Positions 8,237 to 17,330 of a DNA stretch of 64,000 nucleotides are shown one piece after another. A model generated the notes under the pieces. It was not told where the DNA came from, searched no databases, and was given only the letters and a program-made list of their open reading frames with translations. Every line of letters starts with the position of its first letter. The stretch's first letter is position 1. The position numbers were made by a program, and so were the translations under genes. Origin of the DNA: Permianibacter fluminis (GTDB taxonomy: Bacteria > Pseudomonadota > Gammaproteobacteria > Enterobacterales > Permianibacteraceae); the NCBI RefSeq assembly GCF_013179735.1, contig NZ_JABMEG010000001.1, positions 1,178,001 to 1,242,000 on the forward strand. The letters run 5' to 3'.

Positions 8237-11200
8237 ATGAACAGGACCGGCAAAGCAGTCAGCCAACCCCGATTCAAACGGAAACTTGTGGTCAGTGCAG
8301 TGGCCTCGGTGTTGGCCACCGGTGTCGCGCCGCTCAGCTGGGCGGATGACATCGCCAACGAAGTGGCCGACGACGCGACCGTCGTCGATGTGGTCGGCAT
8401 TCGCGGCAGCTTGCAGTCGTCGCGCGACCGGAAACGTGAAGAGCAGGGCATCGTCGACACCATCAACGCCGAGGATATCGGCAAGTTCCCGGATTCCAAC
8501 CTGGCGGAATCGCTGCAGCGTATTACCGGCCTGTCAATCAACCGGCGTAACGGTGAAGGCAATCAGGTGACGGCGCGCGGTTTCGGTCCGGATTACAACC
8601 TGACCACACTGAACGGCCGCTTGATGCCGGCAACCTCGCTGAATCAGAACGGCGGCGGTGTCTCGCAGGGCCGCGCCTTTGATATGGACAACCTAGCCTC
8701 GGAAAGTGTCCGGGCGCTGAGTGTCTACAAGACCAGCCGGGCCGATATTGCCTCCGGCGGCATGGGCGCCACCATCAATATCGAAACGCTGCGGCCGCTG
8801 CAGAACCCTGGTCTGCATGCTTCGCTCGGCGGCAAGCTGCTGCACGACACCAGCAATGAAGTCGGTGACGATTACACGCCAGAAGTTTCCGGGCTGTTCA
8901 GCTGGACCAATGATCAGAACAATTTCGGCGTCAGTGTGACCGGTTCGTATCAGCAGCGTGACAGCGGTGCCAGCGGTGCCTATGTTAACGGCTGGAACTA
9001 TGCCGAATTCGACGGCAACATCAACCAGCAACCGACTGATCCGGGATCCGGCGCGCCGATCAACATCTTCAACCCGCCGGCCGATGGCTCGCTGTACGGC
9101 ATGCCGACCGATCTGCGCTACACCCATTCCGATCGCGAACGGACCCGGACCAATGCTCAGCTGACGCTGCAGTGGAAACCGAAAGACAACCTGACCGGCA
9201 CGCTCGATTACACCTATGCCAAGCAGGAGCTGTATGAAAACCGCTCCGAGCTGTCGATCTGGATGGACTCGTACAAGAGCGATCTGGCGTTTGACAACGG
9301 CACCGCTCAAACTCCTGTGCTGTATTGGGAGGAACGAGTCGGTCGTGGCCTGAATCCGCGTGATGTCGGTTTGGCCCTGCAACAGCAGAACCAGGTCAAC
9401 GAACTGAACTCACTCGGTTTCAACCTGAAGTGGGAAGTCAATGAAGCGCTGACCCTCGCGCTTGATGCGCATGACTCGGAAGCATCGAGCCTGCCGGATG
9501 CCGGCTTCGGCAACTGGATCAACATTGGCCTTGGTGCCAATGTCTCGGGTGCACAGGGCGTCAACTGGACCTCCAACGGTATACCGATCATCATGATCGG
9601 TCTGGATGATTCGCTGCTCAATGACAACGGCGTGCTCGATGTCTCGGAAGTGGGTTCGGCAGTGCGCCAGATCAACAATGATCGGTCCTATGCCGATTAC
9701 CAGCAGATCCGGCTTGATGGCAAATTCGAATTCGAGAATTTCCACTCGATCGATTTCGGGGTCGAGTCGCGCACGATGGAACACCGGCTGAAGCAGTCGT
9801 TCTATCAGGAACTCCTCGAAGGCGGCTGGGGCGTGGCCAATCCGGGTGATGTGCCGGCCGAGTTTCTGGATCCGATCAACTACGGCAGCTTGTTCGACGG
9901 CTATTCGATGACACCAGGTGGCACCGCCGCCGGCTTCTTCAGTCTGGTCAGCGGTGGCAGCGCACGGCCGCTGCTGATGGGCTACACCGGCGATGCGGCC
10001 CAGATTGGTGAATACCTGTCCGCTGCCGTCGGCCTGCCTTGGGATGTCAATCCGGTCGACAACCTGAATCGCACGATCAAAGAAGAAGTATGGGCGGTGT
10101 ACGCGCAGTACCGCTTCAATGGCGACTGGGGCAAGTATCCGGTGCGGGCGGCGTTCGGTGTTCGTTACGAGAACACTGACGTGACCTCAACCGATCAAGC
10201 CAACATCCCAACCGAAGTGATCTGGGAGAGCAACAATGACTACCAGGTTCCGGCCGGCGATACTGCCGTGATGTACACCCAAACGGCGAGCTACGATCAT
10301 GTGTTGCCGAATCTGGATATCGACGTCGGTTTGACCGACGACATAAAAGCCCGGTTCTCCTACAGCAAGACCATTGCCCGGGCCCGCTTCGACAGCATGG
10401 GCGCGGCGGCGACCGGTTTGGGCGGACCGACCTTCCCGACTATTCTCCCCGGTTCGATTCTCGGTGGCGCCCAGTCCGGTAACCCCGGCATCCTGCCGCT
10501 GGAGTCGAAGAACCTCGATCTGTCGGTGGAGTGGTATTTCGGTGATGCCAGCTATGCCTCACTCGGTTACTTCCGCAAGGACGTCAAGAACTTCATCGGC
10601 ACCGAAGCAGTCAACCAGACGCTTTATGATCTGCGCGACCCGACAAATGGCCCACGCGTTCAGCAGGCGATCGCGGATCTGGAAGCACTCGACATTCCGG
10701 TCAATGACACCTCGCTGTTCACAATGGTCGCGGCCAACATCCTTGGCGTCGCTTACGATGCCCACACGCCCGAAGAGTTCGAGACCCTGGTCGATGTCGT
10801 GGGCGAACCCGGCGATGAGCTGATGGTGTTCCGGGTCAGTCGCCCGGCCAACAACGAAGACGCGGTGATCGATGGCTGGGAGATGGCCTTCCAGCAATTC
10901 TTCGGTGACACCGGGTTTGGTGTGCTGCTGAACTACACCGATGTCGCAGGCGATGTCAGCTATGACAACGGCGCACCCAGCGATGTCAGCCAGTTCGCCC
11001 TGACCGGTTTGTCCGATACGGCCAACGTCTCGCTGATTTACGAGAACTACGGCGTCTCGGCCCGGCTGGCCTACAACTGGCGCGAGGAGTTTCTGGTTGG
11101 CATCGAGAATGGCGGTCTGCGTCCGCGCTACATCGAGGACTACGAACAGTTCGATCTGAACGTCAGCTATGCGGTGACCGACGATCTGAGCATTTCGTTC

Positions 11201-11317
11201 GAAGGCATCAACCTCACTGGCGAGGATGAGCGTCAGCATGCCCGGACCAGTGCGCAGTTCCTGCGGTTGGAAATCCTGGAGCCGCGCTACGCGTTTGGGG
11301 TGCGCTACAACTTTTAA
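8237..11317 (+). CDS. TonB-dependent outer-membrane receptor, large carbohydrate-type
   Basis: 1026 residues with a signal peptide ending near residue 36 (SWADD). The plug domain carries GKFPDSNLAESLQRITGLSI and VTARGFGPDYNLTTLNGR, the pattern of the large Xanthomonas/Caulobacter/Alteromonas receptor family (TIGR01782 type). A 22-strand barrel should follow, and the chain ends with FGVRYNF, the expected aromatic C-terminus. A strong AGGAGG ribosome site sets the start. It heads a run with SapC-like and halogenase-like genes, an arrangement seen in many sugar-uptake loci. With the GH3 enzyme and symporter nearby it probably imports a beta-glucan oligosaccharide; the substrate is inferred only from neighbours. 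Confidence 0.9.
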   Translation: MNRTGKAVSQPRFKRKLVVSAVASVLATGVAPLSWADDIANEVADDATVVDVVGIRGSLQSSRDRKREEQGIVDTINAEDIGKFPDSNLAESLQRITGLSINRRNGEGNQVTARGFGPDYNLTTLNGRLMPATSLNQNGGGVSQGRAFDMDNLASESVRALSVYKTSRADIASGGMGATINIETLRPLQNPGLHASLGGKLLHDTSNEVGDDYTPEVSGLFSWTNDQNNFGVSVTGSYQQRDSGASGAYVNGWNYAEFDGNINQQPTDPGSGAPINIFNPPADGSLYGMPTDLRYTHSDRERTRTNAQLTLQWKPKDNLTGTLDYTYAKQELYENRSELSIWMDSYKSDLAFDNGTAQTPVLYWEERVGRGLNPRDVGLALQQQNQVNELNSLGFNLKWEVNEALTLALDAHDSEASSLPDAGFGNWINIGLGANVSGAQGVNWTSNGIPIIMIGLDDSLLNDNGVLDVSEVGSAVRQINNDRSYADYQQIRLDGKFEFENFHSIDFGVESRTMEHRLKQSFYQELLEGGWGVANPGDVPAEFLDPINYGSLFDGYSMTPGGTAAGFFSLVSGGSARPLLMGYTGDAAQIGEYLSAAVGLPWDVNPVDNLNRTIKEEVWAVYAQYRFNGDWGKYPVRAAFGVRYENTDVTSTDQANIPTEVIWESNNDYQVPAGDTAVMYTQTASYDHVLPNLDIDVGLTDDIKARFSYSKTIARARFDSMGAAATGLGGPTFPTILPGSILGGAQSGNPGILPLESKNLDLSVEWYFGDASYASLGYFRKDVKNFIGTEAVNQTLYDLRDPTNGPRVQQAIADLEALDIPVNDTSLFTMVAANILGVAYDAHTPEEFETLVDVVGEPGDELMVFRVSRPANNEDAVIDGWEMAFQQFFGDTGFGVLLNYTDVAGDVSYDNGAPSDVSQFALTGLSDTANVSLIYENYGVSARLAYNWREEFLVGIENGGLRPRYIEDYEQFDLNVSYAVTDDLSISFEGINLTGEDERQHARTSAQFLRLEILEPRYAFGVRYNF

Positions 11318-11466
11318 GCTCCTGGCTGCGGAGGTGCTGCGTTGCCGCATCACCTCCGGATTGATCACTTCTCCCATTTCCGGGATGCTCTGCTATCGTG
11401 GCGGTCATCCCGGTTTTTCTGTTTTCGGCATCGTGATGCCGGTGATTCACTAGCGAGAGCCAAGCC

Positions 11467-12225
11467 ATGGCCAATATCACCCTGCTCGATGGCAATCGTC
11501 ATCGCACCCTGCGAGTCCGCACCGGCTATCGCTTGCGTAGCCACGACGGTCTCGGCCTGATTCCGATTCTGCCCGCTGAGCTGGATGCCGCGCACAAGGA
11601 ATTCCCGCTGTTTGCCTGCAAGCAAACCGATACCGGTCGCTTTTTTTTCTGCGCGCTGCTGGCGGCAACCGCCACCGGCAATGCGTTTCTCGACCCGCGC
11701 GGCGAGTGGCTGAGCCGCTATGTTCCGCTGCTGGCACGCCGTGGTCCGTTTCTGATGCACGATGATGGCAACGGCCTGAAACTCTGCATTGATCTGGACG
11801 ACCCGCGGGTCGGCGGTGATGGCGAGCGTTTGTATGATGATGCCGGTCAGCCCACGCCCCATGCCCGGCACATGGCCACTCTCATGCACACGATTCATGA
11901 AGGTCAGCAACAAACGGCAGCGCTGGTCGACGCGCTGACCAGTCAACAGCTGTTGGAACCGATTGCGATTGATCACCCCGGCGAAATGCTGCGCGGTTTG
12001 TACGCCATCAATCCGGATCGCTTGAAAGCGCTGGATGCCACGGTATTGTCCAACTTGAACCGTGCCGGCCATTTGCAGGCGGCCTATTTTCTTGCCAGCT
12101 CGCTCGGCAATTTGCGGCCACTGCTGACATCGGCGGCAGGGCCGGGTTCGGCTTCTGCATCATCAACACAAACAGCATCAGCAACAGCAACAACATCGAC
12201 ATCACGCACGGCGGCATCGGCCTGA
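11467..12225 (+). CDS. SapC family protein
   Basis: 252 residues matching the SapC-like family that regularly accompanies TonB receptors and halogenase-like proteins in carbohydrate loci. Recognisable parts are IPILPAELDAAHKEFPLFAC near the start and the central GPFLMHDD and ICIDLDDP-like segments. No signal peptide or membrane helix is seen. The last ~30 residues are low-complexity Ser/Thr/Ala from an ACA/GCA-rich tract at about 12150-12215 and may be dispensable. It follows the receptor by 149 bp and precedes the first halogenase by 31 bp. The biochemical role of this family in sugar loci is unknown. Confidence 0.8.
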   Translation: MANITLLDGNRHRTLRVRTGYRLRSHDGLGLIPILPAELDAAHKEFPLFACKQTDTGRFFFCALLAATATGNAFLDPRGEWLSRYVPLLARRGPFLMHDDGNGLKLCIDLDDPRVGGDGERLYDDAGQPTPHARHMATLMHTIHEGQQQTAALVDALTSQQLLEPIAIDHPGEMLRGLYAINPDRLKALDATVLSNLNRAGHLQAAYFLASSLGNLRPLLTSAAGPGSASASSTQTASATATTSTSRTAASA

Positions 12226-12256
12226 ACTTAAGGCGCGCTGGCAACGGGAGCTTTGC

Positions 12257-13753
12257 ATGAGCGAACGGATACTGAACATTGTCATCGCCGGCGGTGGCAC
12301 CGCGGGCTGGCTCGCCGCCGCCGCCATTGCCAAACTGTATGGCAAACAAATGCGGGTGACGCTGGTGGAATCGGCCGAGATTGGCCGCATCGGCGTCGGT
12401 GAGGCGACCATACCACCGCTGCGCAATTTTCATCGCTTGATCGGTATCAGCGAGCCGGAATTCATGAGCGCCTGCCAGGCCACGTTCAAACTCGGTATCG
12501 AGTTCACCGACTGGGCCAGTCTCGGCAATCGTTACATTCACTCGTTCGGCATAACCGGCAAGGATTGCTGGGCCTGCGATTTTCACCACTTCTGGCATTA
12601 CGGCCGTGAGCGCGGATTGAGCGCCGATTTTGGCGACTACAGCATTGAGCTGCAGGCAGCGCGGCAAATGAAGCTGCTGCCGGGTGACGCCGGCCGACTC
12701 AATTACGCCTACCATCTCGACGCCGGCCTGTACGCGGAGTTCTTGCGTCGACATGCGCTGATTCATGGCGCAACGCACGTTGAAGGTCGGATCGAGCACG
12801 TGGTGCTGAACGAGGCCGATGGTCATATCGCGGCGCTGAAGCTGACCGATGGCCGCGTGATCGACGGTGACTTTTTTGTCGATTGCACCGGCTTTCCGGC
12901 CGTGTTGATCGGCAAGGCGCTCAATGTCAGTTACGAACACTGGGGTCACTGGCTGCCTTGTGATGCGGCGGTCGCCGTGCAGAGCGAGCGGGTCGGCGCA
13001 CCGCGACCGTACACCCAGGCGCTTGCGCACGAATATGGCTGGCAGTGGCGCATTCCGCTGCAGCATCGCACCGGTAACGGCATTGTCTACTGCAGTCGTT
13101 ACGCCAGCGAAGACGCCGTGAAAGAACGGCTGTTGGCCAGCCTCGATGGCAAGGCGCTGGTCGAGCCGCGCGGTTTCAAATTCCAGACCGGTCGTCGGCG
13201 CGAATACTGGCACAAGAACTGTGTGGCGCTGGGTTTGGCCAGCGGCTTTCTGGAACCGGTGGAATCGACGTCGATTCATCTGGCAATGTCGACTTTGCTG
13301 CGGCTGCTGAAATTTTTTCCGCGCACCGGTATCGATCCGGTGCGGGTCCAGGAATTCAACCGCCTGTGCGGCGAAGAGATTGAATCCATCCGCGATTTTC
13401 TCATCCTGCACTATCACGCGACCGAGCGTCGCGACAGCCCGTTCTGGCGTTACTGCAACAACATGGCCATTCCGGATTCGCTAGCGGCGCGGCTTGAATT
13501 GTTCCGTCGCACCGGCATGGTGAACTTCCAGAACCGGGAATTGTTCCAGCTCGATTCCTGGACGCAAGTCATGATCGGTCAGGGCGTGTTGCCGCAAGAT
13601 CATCATCCCATTGTCGAGCTGATGTCCGATGACGAGCTCGGCCGTTTTCTCAACGGCTATCGTCAGCACGTGCAGCAACTGGTCAGCGCCATGCCGAGTC
13701 ATCAGCAGGCGCTCGACAACTACTGCAAAGCCAGCGCCGAGTCGATGGCTTGA
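12257..13753 (+). CDS. FAD-dependent tryptophan-halogenase-family protein 1
   Basis: 498 residues. The N-terminal nucleotide-binding motif is GGGTAGWLAA at residues 11-20. A Lys in ATFKLGIEF lies where halogenases have their catalytic Lys. The halogenase motif WxWxIP is intact, with W262, W264 and IP in GWQWRIP. C-terminal GLASGFLEPVESTSIHL is typical. Flavin-dependent halogenases form HOCl/HOBr from FADH2, O2 and halide; proteins of this subgroup beside TonB receptors have been shown in other genera to act on indole-like compounds, but the natural substrate is unclear. GGGAG precedes the ATG. No flavin reductase is visible nearby. Confidence 0.88.
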   Translation: MSERILNIVIAGGGTAGWLAAAAIAKLYGKQMRVTLVESAEIGRIGVGEATIPPLRNFHRLIGISEPEFMSACQATFKLGIEFTDWASLGNRYIHSFGITGKDCWACDFHHFWHYGRERGLSADFGDYSIELQAARQMKLLPGDAGRLNYAYHLDAGLYAEFLRRHALIHGATHVEGRIEHVVLNEADGHIAALKLTDGRVIDGDFFVDCTGFPAVLIGKALNVSYEHWGHWLPCDAAVAVQSERVGAPRPYTQALAHEYGWQWRIPLQHRTGNGIVYCSRYASEDAVKERLLASLDGKALVEPRGFKFQTGRRREYWHKNCVALGLASGFLEPVESTSIHLAMSTLLRLLKFFPRTGIDPVRVQEFNRLCGEEIESIRDFLILHYHATERRDSPFWRYCNNMAIPDSLAARLELFRRTGMVNFQNRELFQLDSWTQVMIGQGVLPQDHHPIVELMSDDELGRFLNGYRQHVQQLVSAMPSHQQALDNYCKASAESMA

Positions 13754-13790
13754 CTACGGCGATGGCAGCCCGTCACAGGAGCACATCGAT

Positions 13791-15365
13791 ATGAACCGAG
13801 CCGTCCGACGCGTGGTGATCCTCGGCGGTGGCACCGCCGGCTGGTTGACTGCCGGCGTGATCGCGGCCGAGCACCGGGCCGGCGAACCGGACGGGCTGGA
13901 AGTGATTCTGGTGGAATCACCGGATATTCCGACCATCGGCGTCGGCGAAGGCACCTGGCCATCGATGCGCAACACGCTGCGCCGGATCGGGTTGAGCGAA
14001 ACCGAACTGTTCCGCGAATGCGATGCCGCCTTCAAGCAAGGCGCCCGGTTTGCTGGCTGGGTGACCGGCGCCGAAGACGATTATTACTATCACCCGCTGG
14101 TGGTGCCGGAAGGTTATGGCGAGCTGGATCTGGCGTCGCTGTGGCTGGCGATGAAAAGCGGCGAGTCATTTGCCGATGCGGTCAATTTCCAGAGCCACGT
14201 CTGTCAGCGCGGGCTGGCGCCCAAACAAATCACAACACCGGAATACGCCGCGGTTGCCAACTACGCCTATCACCTCAACGCCGGCAAGTTGGGTGTGCTG
14301 CTGCAAAGACATTGCACCGAGGTCTTGCACGTTCGTCATGTGCTGGCCAACGTCACCGAAATTTGCACAGATGCCAGCGGCGACATCGCCGCACTGAAAC
14401 TGGATCGCCCGGCGTTTGCTGGTGACAGCACCGTCAGCGGTGATCTGTTTGTTGACTGTTCCGGCTTGGGCTCGCTGCTGCTCGGCCAACATTACGGCAT
14501 CGACTTCATCGATTGCCGCTGGCAACTGTTCAACGATCGGGCGTTGGCAGCGCAGGTGCCGTATGCAAATGAACAGGATCCGATTGCCTCGCAAACCGTC
14601 TCGACCGCGCAGCGCAACGGTTGGATCTGGGATATCGGTCTGCCGACCCGCAAAGGCATCGGCCATGTTTACGCCAGCGAGTTCACCAGCGATGACGCGG
14701 CGGCGGCCGAACTGATGGCTTACATCAGCAAAGGCTTGCCGGCGGATCGGGTCAAGGACGTGGCGTTTCGGCGCATCGAATTCCGGCCCGGTCATCGCGC
14801 CGAATTCTGGCATCGCAACTGTGTTGCCATTGGCATGGCCGCCGGCTTTCTCGAACCGCTCGAAGCCTCGGCGCTGGTGCTGGTTGAACTCGGCGCCGCG
14901 ATGATCAGCGAGGACATGCCAGCAACGCGCAGCGCTATGGACGTGGTAGCCAAGCGTTACAACGAGCGCTTCCGTTATCGTTGGGACAGCATCATCGATT
15001 TTCTGAAATTGCATTACGCCGTGTCGCAGCGTCGCGACAGCGAGTATTGGTGCCAACATGTGCGGCCGGAAACGCGCTCGGCACGGCTGTCCGATTGGCT
15101 GGAGCTGTGGCGTTATCAGCCACCGTGCCGGCACGATTTTCCGCAAATCGAAGAAGTGTTCGCCTCGGCGAGCTGGCAATACGTGCTGTACGGCATGGGC
15201 TTTCGCACCGAGCCGCGCAGCACCCGCCGGCGCAATCAGGATGTCGAACGGTTTCAGGCGCTGTATCAGCAGAACCGGCAATTTGTTGAACGCTGCCTGC
15301 AGGCGCTGCCCGACAATCGCAGCCTGATCGCAAAAATTCGCCAGTATGGTTTGCAACCGGTTTGA
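13791..15365 (+). CDS. FAD-dependent tryptophan-halogenase-family protein 2
   Basis: 524 residues from the ATG at 13791, which has CAGGAG 12 bp upstream; the open frame extending back to 13629 overlaps the previous gene and is not used. GGGTAGWLTAGVIAA is at about residues 11-25 and VESPDIPTIGVGEGTWP follows. The diagnostic WxWxIP motif reads W278-I-W280-D-I-G, so the Pro is missing. A Lys is present in AAFKQGARF. It is paralogous to the preceding gene but clearly diverged. The changed motif makes true halogenase activity less certain; another flavin oxidation on the imported substrate is possible. Last gene of the + strand run, convergent with the symporter. Confidence 0.87.
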   Translation: MNRAVRRVVILGGGTAGWLTAGVIAAEHRAGEPDGLEVILVESPDIPTIGVGEGTWPSMRNTLRRIGLSETELFRECDAAFKQGARFAGWVTGAEDDYYYHPLVVPEGYGELDLASLWLAMKSGESFADAVNFQSHVCQRGLAPKQITTPEYAAVANYAYHLNAGKLGVLLQRHCTEVLHVRHVLANVTEICTDASGDIAALKLDRPAFAGDSTVSGDLFVDCSGLGSLLLGQHYGIDFIDCRWQLFNDRALAAQVPYANEQDPIASQTVSTAQRNGWIWDIGLPTRKGIGHVYASEFTSDDAAAAELMAYISKGLPADRVKDVAFRRIEFRPGHRAEFWHRNCVAIGMAAGFLEPLEASALVLVELGAAMISEDMPATRSAMDVVAKRYNERFRYRWDSIIDFLKLHYAVSQRRDSEYWCQHVRPETRSARLSDWLELWRYQPPCRHDFPQIEEVFASASWQYVLYGMGFRTEPRSTRRRNQDVERFQALYQQNRQFVERCLQALPDNRSLIAKIRQYGLQPV

Positions 15366-15390
15366 TTGACGCTCAGCTGCGCAGAGAACG

Positions 15391-15454
15391 GCGATAGCTG
15401 TGCTATGTGATAGCCGTGAATTGCGATAGCCGTGATAGGCGCTAGACCTGATGA
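15391..15454. repeat. Short tandem array, 16-bp period
   Basis: GCGATAGCTGTG starts at 15391, GTGATAGCCGTG at 15407 and GCGATAGCCGTG at 15423, with a decayed fourth copy at 15439. The spacing is exactly 16 bp and only a ~12-bp core is conserved. It lies just 3' of the second halogenase gene. Confidence 0.6.
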
Positions 15455-15471
15455 CACGGAACTCCATCGCG

Positions 15472-15494
15472 CCCTCCCCGTTGATGGGGGAGGG
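15472..15494. repeat. Palindrome between convergent genes, possible terminator or mobile palindrome
   Basis: CCCTCCCC at 15472-15479, loop GTTGAT, and GGGGGAGGG at 15486-15494. The hairpin has no T tract, so it may be a dispersed G/C palindrome of the kind also seen at 60668-60717 rather than a classic terminator. Confidence 0.45.
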
Positions 15495-15555
15495 CCGGGA
15501 AGTGGGTGAACCGGTCGCAGAAAAACTAGCTGACAGATTCACCGCTCACGTCTGT

Positions 15556-17115
15556 TTACCACCAGGTTGCATACAACGCCACCAGCACCAGTACAACGCC
15601 AGCGCTGCCAATGTGAAAGGCGGTCGTGGTGGCAAAGTTGATCTCACGCAGGGCAATCGCCTTGTCTGACGGTTGCCGACGTTCGAGCAGGCTGATCACG
15701 ATCACCGCAGCCAGACACAGCAGGAAGACCAAACCAACCCGGTCCATGAACGGCAGCATCGGCGCGGCCAGTTTCAGCACCAGCGATGCCAGCACCGACA
15801 GCAAGGTGGCGGCCAAGGCGGCGTTGGCGGTGGTGCGTGCCCAGAACATGCCGGTCAGGAAAATGACCACCACGCCCGGAGTGAAAAAGCCGGTGAATTC
15901 CTGAATGTACTGGAAGGCCTGATCCAGTTCGCCGAGCAAAGGTTTGGCGACCAGCATGGCCAGCACAACCGACAGGATGGCGGCGAGCCGGCCACTGACC
16001 AGCAATTCGCGATCGGTTGCCTTGGGCCGGATGCGGACCCGATAAATGTCCATGGTGAAAATGGTGGCAACGCTGTTGGCCATCGAACTGACCGATGAGG
16101 CAATTGCGGCAATCAACGCCGCAAAGCAGATGCCGAGCAAACCGGGCGGCACCAACTTCATCATTTCCGGATAGGCCATGTCGGATTTCGGCAGGTCCGG
16201 ATGCAGCACAAACGCGGCGATGCCGGGCAACACGACAATCAGCGGCATCAGCAATTTCAGGAACGCGGCGAACAGAATGCCTTTCTGCGCTTCCGGCAAA
16301 CTTTTCGCTGCCAGCGCGCGCTGGGTGATGTACTGGTTAAAGCCCCAGTACGACAGATTCATGATCCACATGCCGCCAATCAGCACCGACAAGCCGGGCA
16401 GGCTGGCGTAGTTCGGATTGTCGCTGGCCAGAATCATGTCGAATTTTTCCGGTGCCCGTTCCAGCAGCAAGGACCAGCCGGCCAGTAGTCCCTGACCGTC
16501 AGCAATCTTGTCGAGCGCAAGGCCAAGCACCAGCAGACCGCCACCGACCAGACAGGTGACCTGAATCACATCGGTCATCGCCACCGCTTTCAAACCGCCC
16601 CAAGTGGAATACAGCAGCGAGAACAAGGCGAGCAGCAGCATGCCCCAGAACATGTCGGTGCCGGCCACGGTGTGCATCGCCAGCGCGCCGAGCCAGAGCA
16701 CCGAGGTCAGGTTGACAAACACATACACGCCGAGCCAGAACACCGCCATCAACAAGCGGACCCGGCTGTCGAAACGCTTCTCCAGAAATTCCGGCATCGT
16801 GTAGATGCCCTTGTTCAGGAACACCGGAATCAGGAATTTGGCGACCAGCAGCAAGGTCAGCGCGGCCATCCATTCGTAAGAGGCAATGGCCAGCCCGATG
16901 GCGAAGCCGGAGCCGGACATGCCGATGATTTGCTCCGCGGAAATATTGGCGGCGATCAGCGACGAGCCAATCGCCCACCACGGCAAGCTGCCGCCGGCGA
17001 GAAAGTAGTCCTTGGCGCTGCGTTCCTGGTTCCGGTCGGTGCGCGAAGCCCACCAGGCCACCGAGAACAGGATGACGACATAAACGGCAATGCTGATCAG
17101 ATCTGGCAGAGTCAT
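15556..17115 (-). CDS. Sodium:solute symporter, SGLT-like sugar transporter
   Basis: 519 residues from the ATG at 17115; a further upstream ATG at 17163 would add 16 hydrophilic residues and is less likely. The SSS family is recognisable by about 13-14 membrane segments, FLAGGSLPWWAIGSSLIAANISAEQIIGM split over the first helices (the Na+-binding region), the WGGLKAVAMTDVIQ signature and GFNQYITQRALAAKS. The protein should import a monosaccharide such as glucose with Na+ across the inner membrane, completing the path from receptor to cytoplasm. The palindromic operator at 17253-17272 lies about 140 bp upstream. Confidence 0.9.
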   Translation of the reverse strand: MTLPDLISIAVYVVILFSVAWWASRTDRNQERSAKDYFLAGGSLPWWAIGSSLIAANISAEQIIGMSGSGFAIGLAIASYEWMAALTLLLVAKFLIPVFLNKGIYTMPEFLEKRFDSRVRLLMAVFWLGVYVFVNLTSVLWLGALAMHTVAGTDMFWGMLLLALFSLLYSTWGGLKAVAMTDVIQVTCLVGGGLLVLGLALDKIADGQGLLAGWSLLLERAPEKFDMILASDNPNYASLPGLSVLIGGMWIMNLSYWGFNQYITQRALAAKSLPEAQKGILFAAFLKLLMPLIVVLPGIAAFVLHPDLPKSDMAYPEMMKLVPPGLLGICFAALIAAIASSVSSMANSVATIFTMDIYRVRIRPKATDRELLVSGRLAAILSVVLAMLVAKPLLGELDQAFQYIQEFTGFFTPGVVVIFLTGMFWARTTANAALAATLLSVLASLVLKLAAPMLPFMDRVGLVFLLCLAAVIVISLLERRQPSDKAIALREINFATTTAFHIGSAGVVLVLVALYATWW

Positions 17116-17252
17116 GGTGTGATGGCTACCCGCGGTGAGGCTGGCGTCATGCCAGCCCGTCAATGCTCACAGCCGGCCAGCGCGCACGCGCCTGACCGAC
17201 CATACCCGGCATGACCATACGATGGCGGCCGGGGCTTGTCGTTCAGGGGTCG

Positions 17253-17272
17253 GTTCAACGCGAAAGTTGAAC
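17253..17272. promoter_or_regulatory. Perfect palindromic operator candidate upstream of the symporter
   Basis: GTTCAAC and GTTGAAC separated by six bases (GCGAAA), an exact inverted repeat. A further GTTCAAG half-site follows at 17273-17279. It lies between the end of the regulator gene (17331) and the symporter start (17115), so it can only serve the symporter. It shares the motif found at 7889-7953 and 18801-18854. Confidence 0.65.
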
Positions 17273-17330
17273 GTTCAAGATTGTGCCGGCGCGTCGCCAA
17301 GACGCCGATCGGACGGGTTCGCCGGCCTGC

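Noticed and set aside
15391-15454. Possible CRISPR array
   Set aside because: Units are 16 bp in period with 4-bp spacers; no cas genes, no 25-40-bp repeats. The same holds for the arrays at 37165 and 38117.
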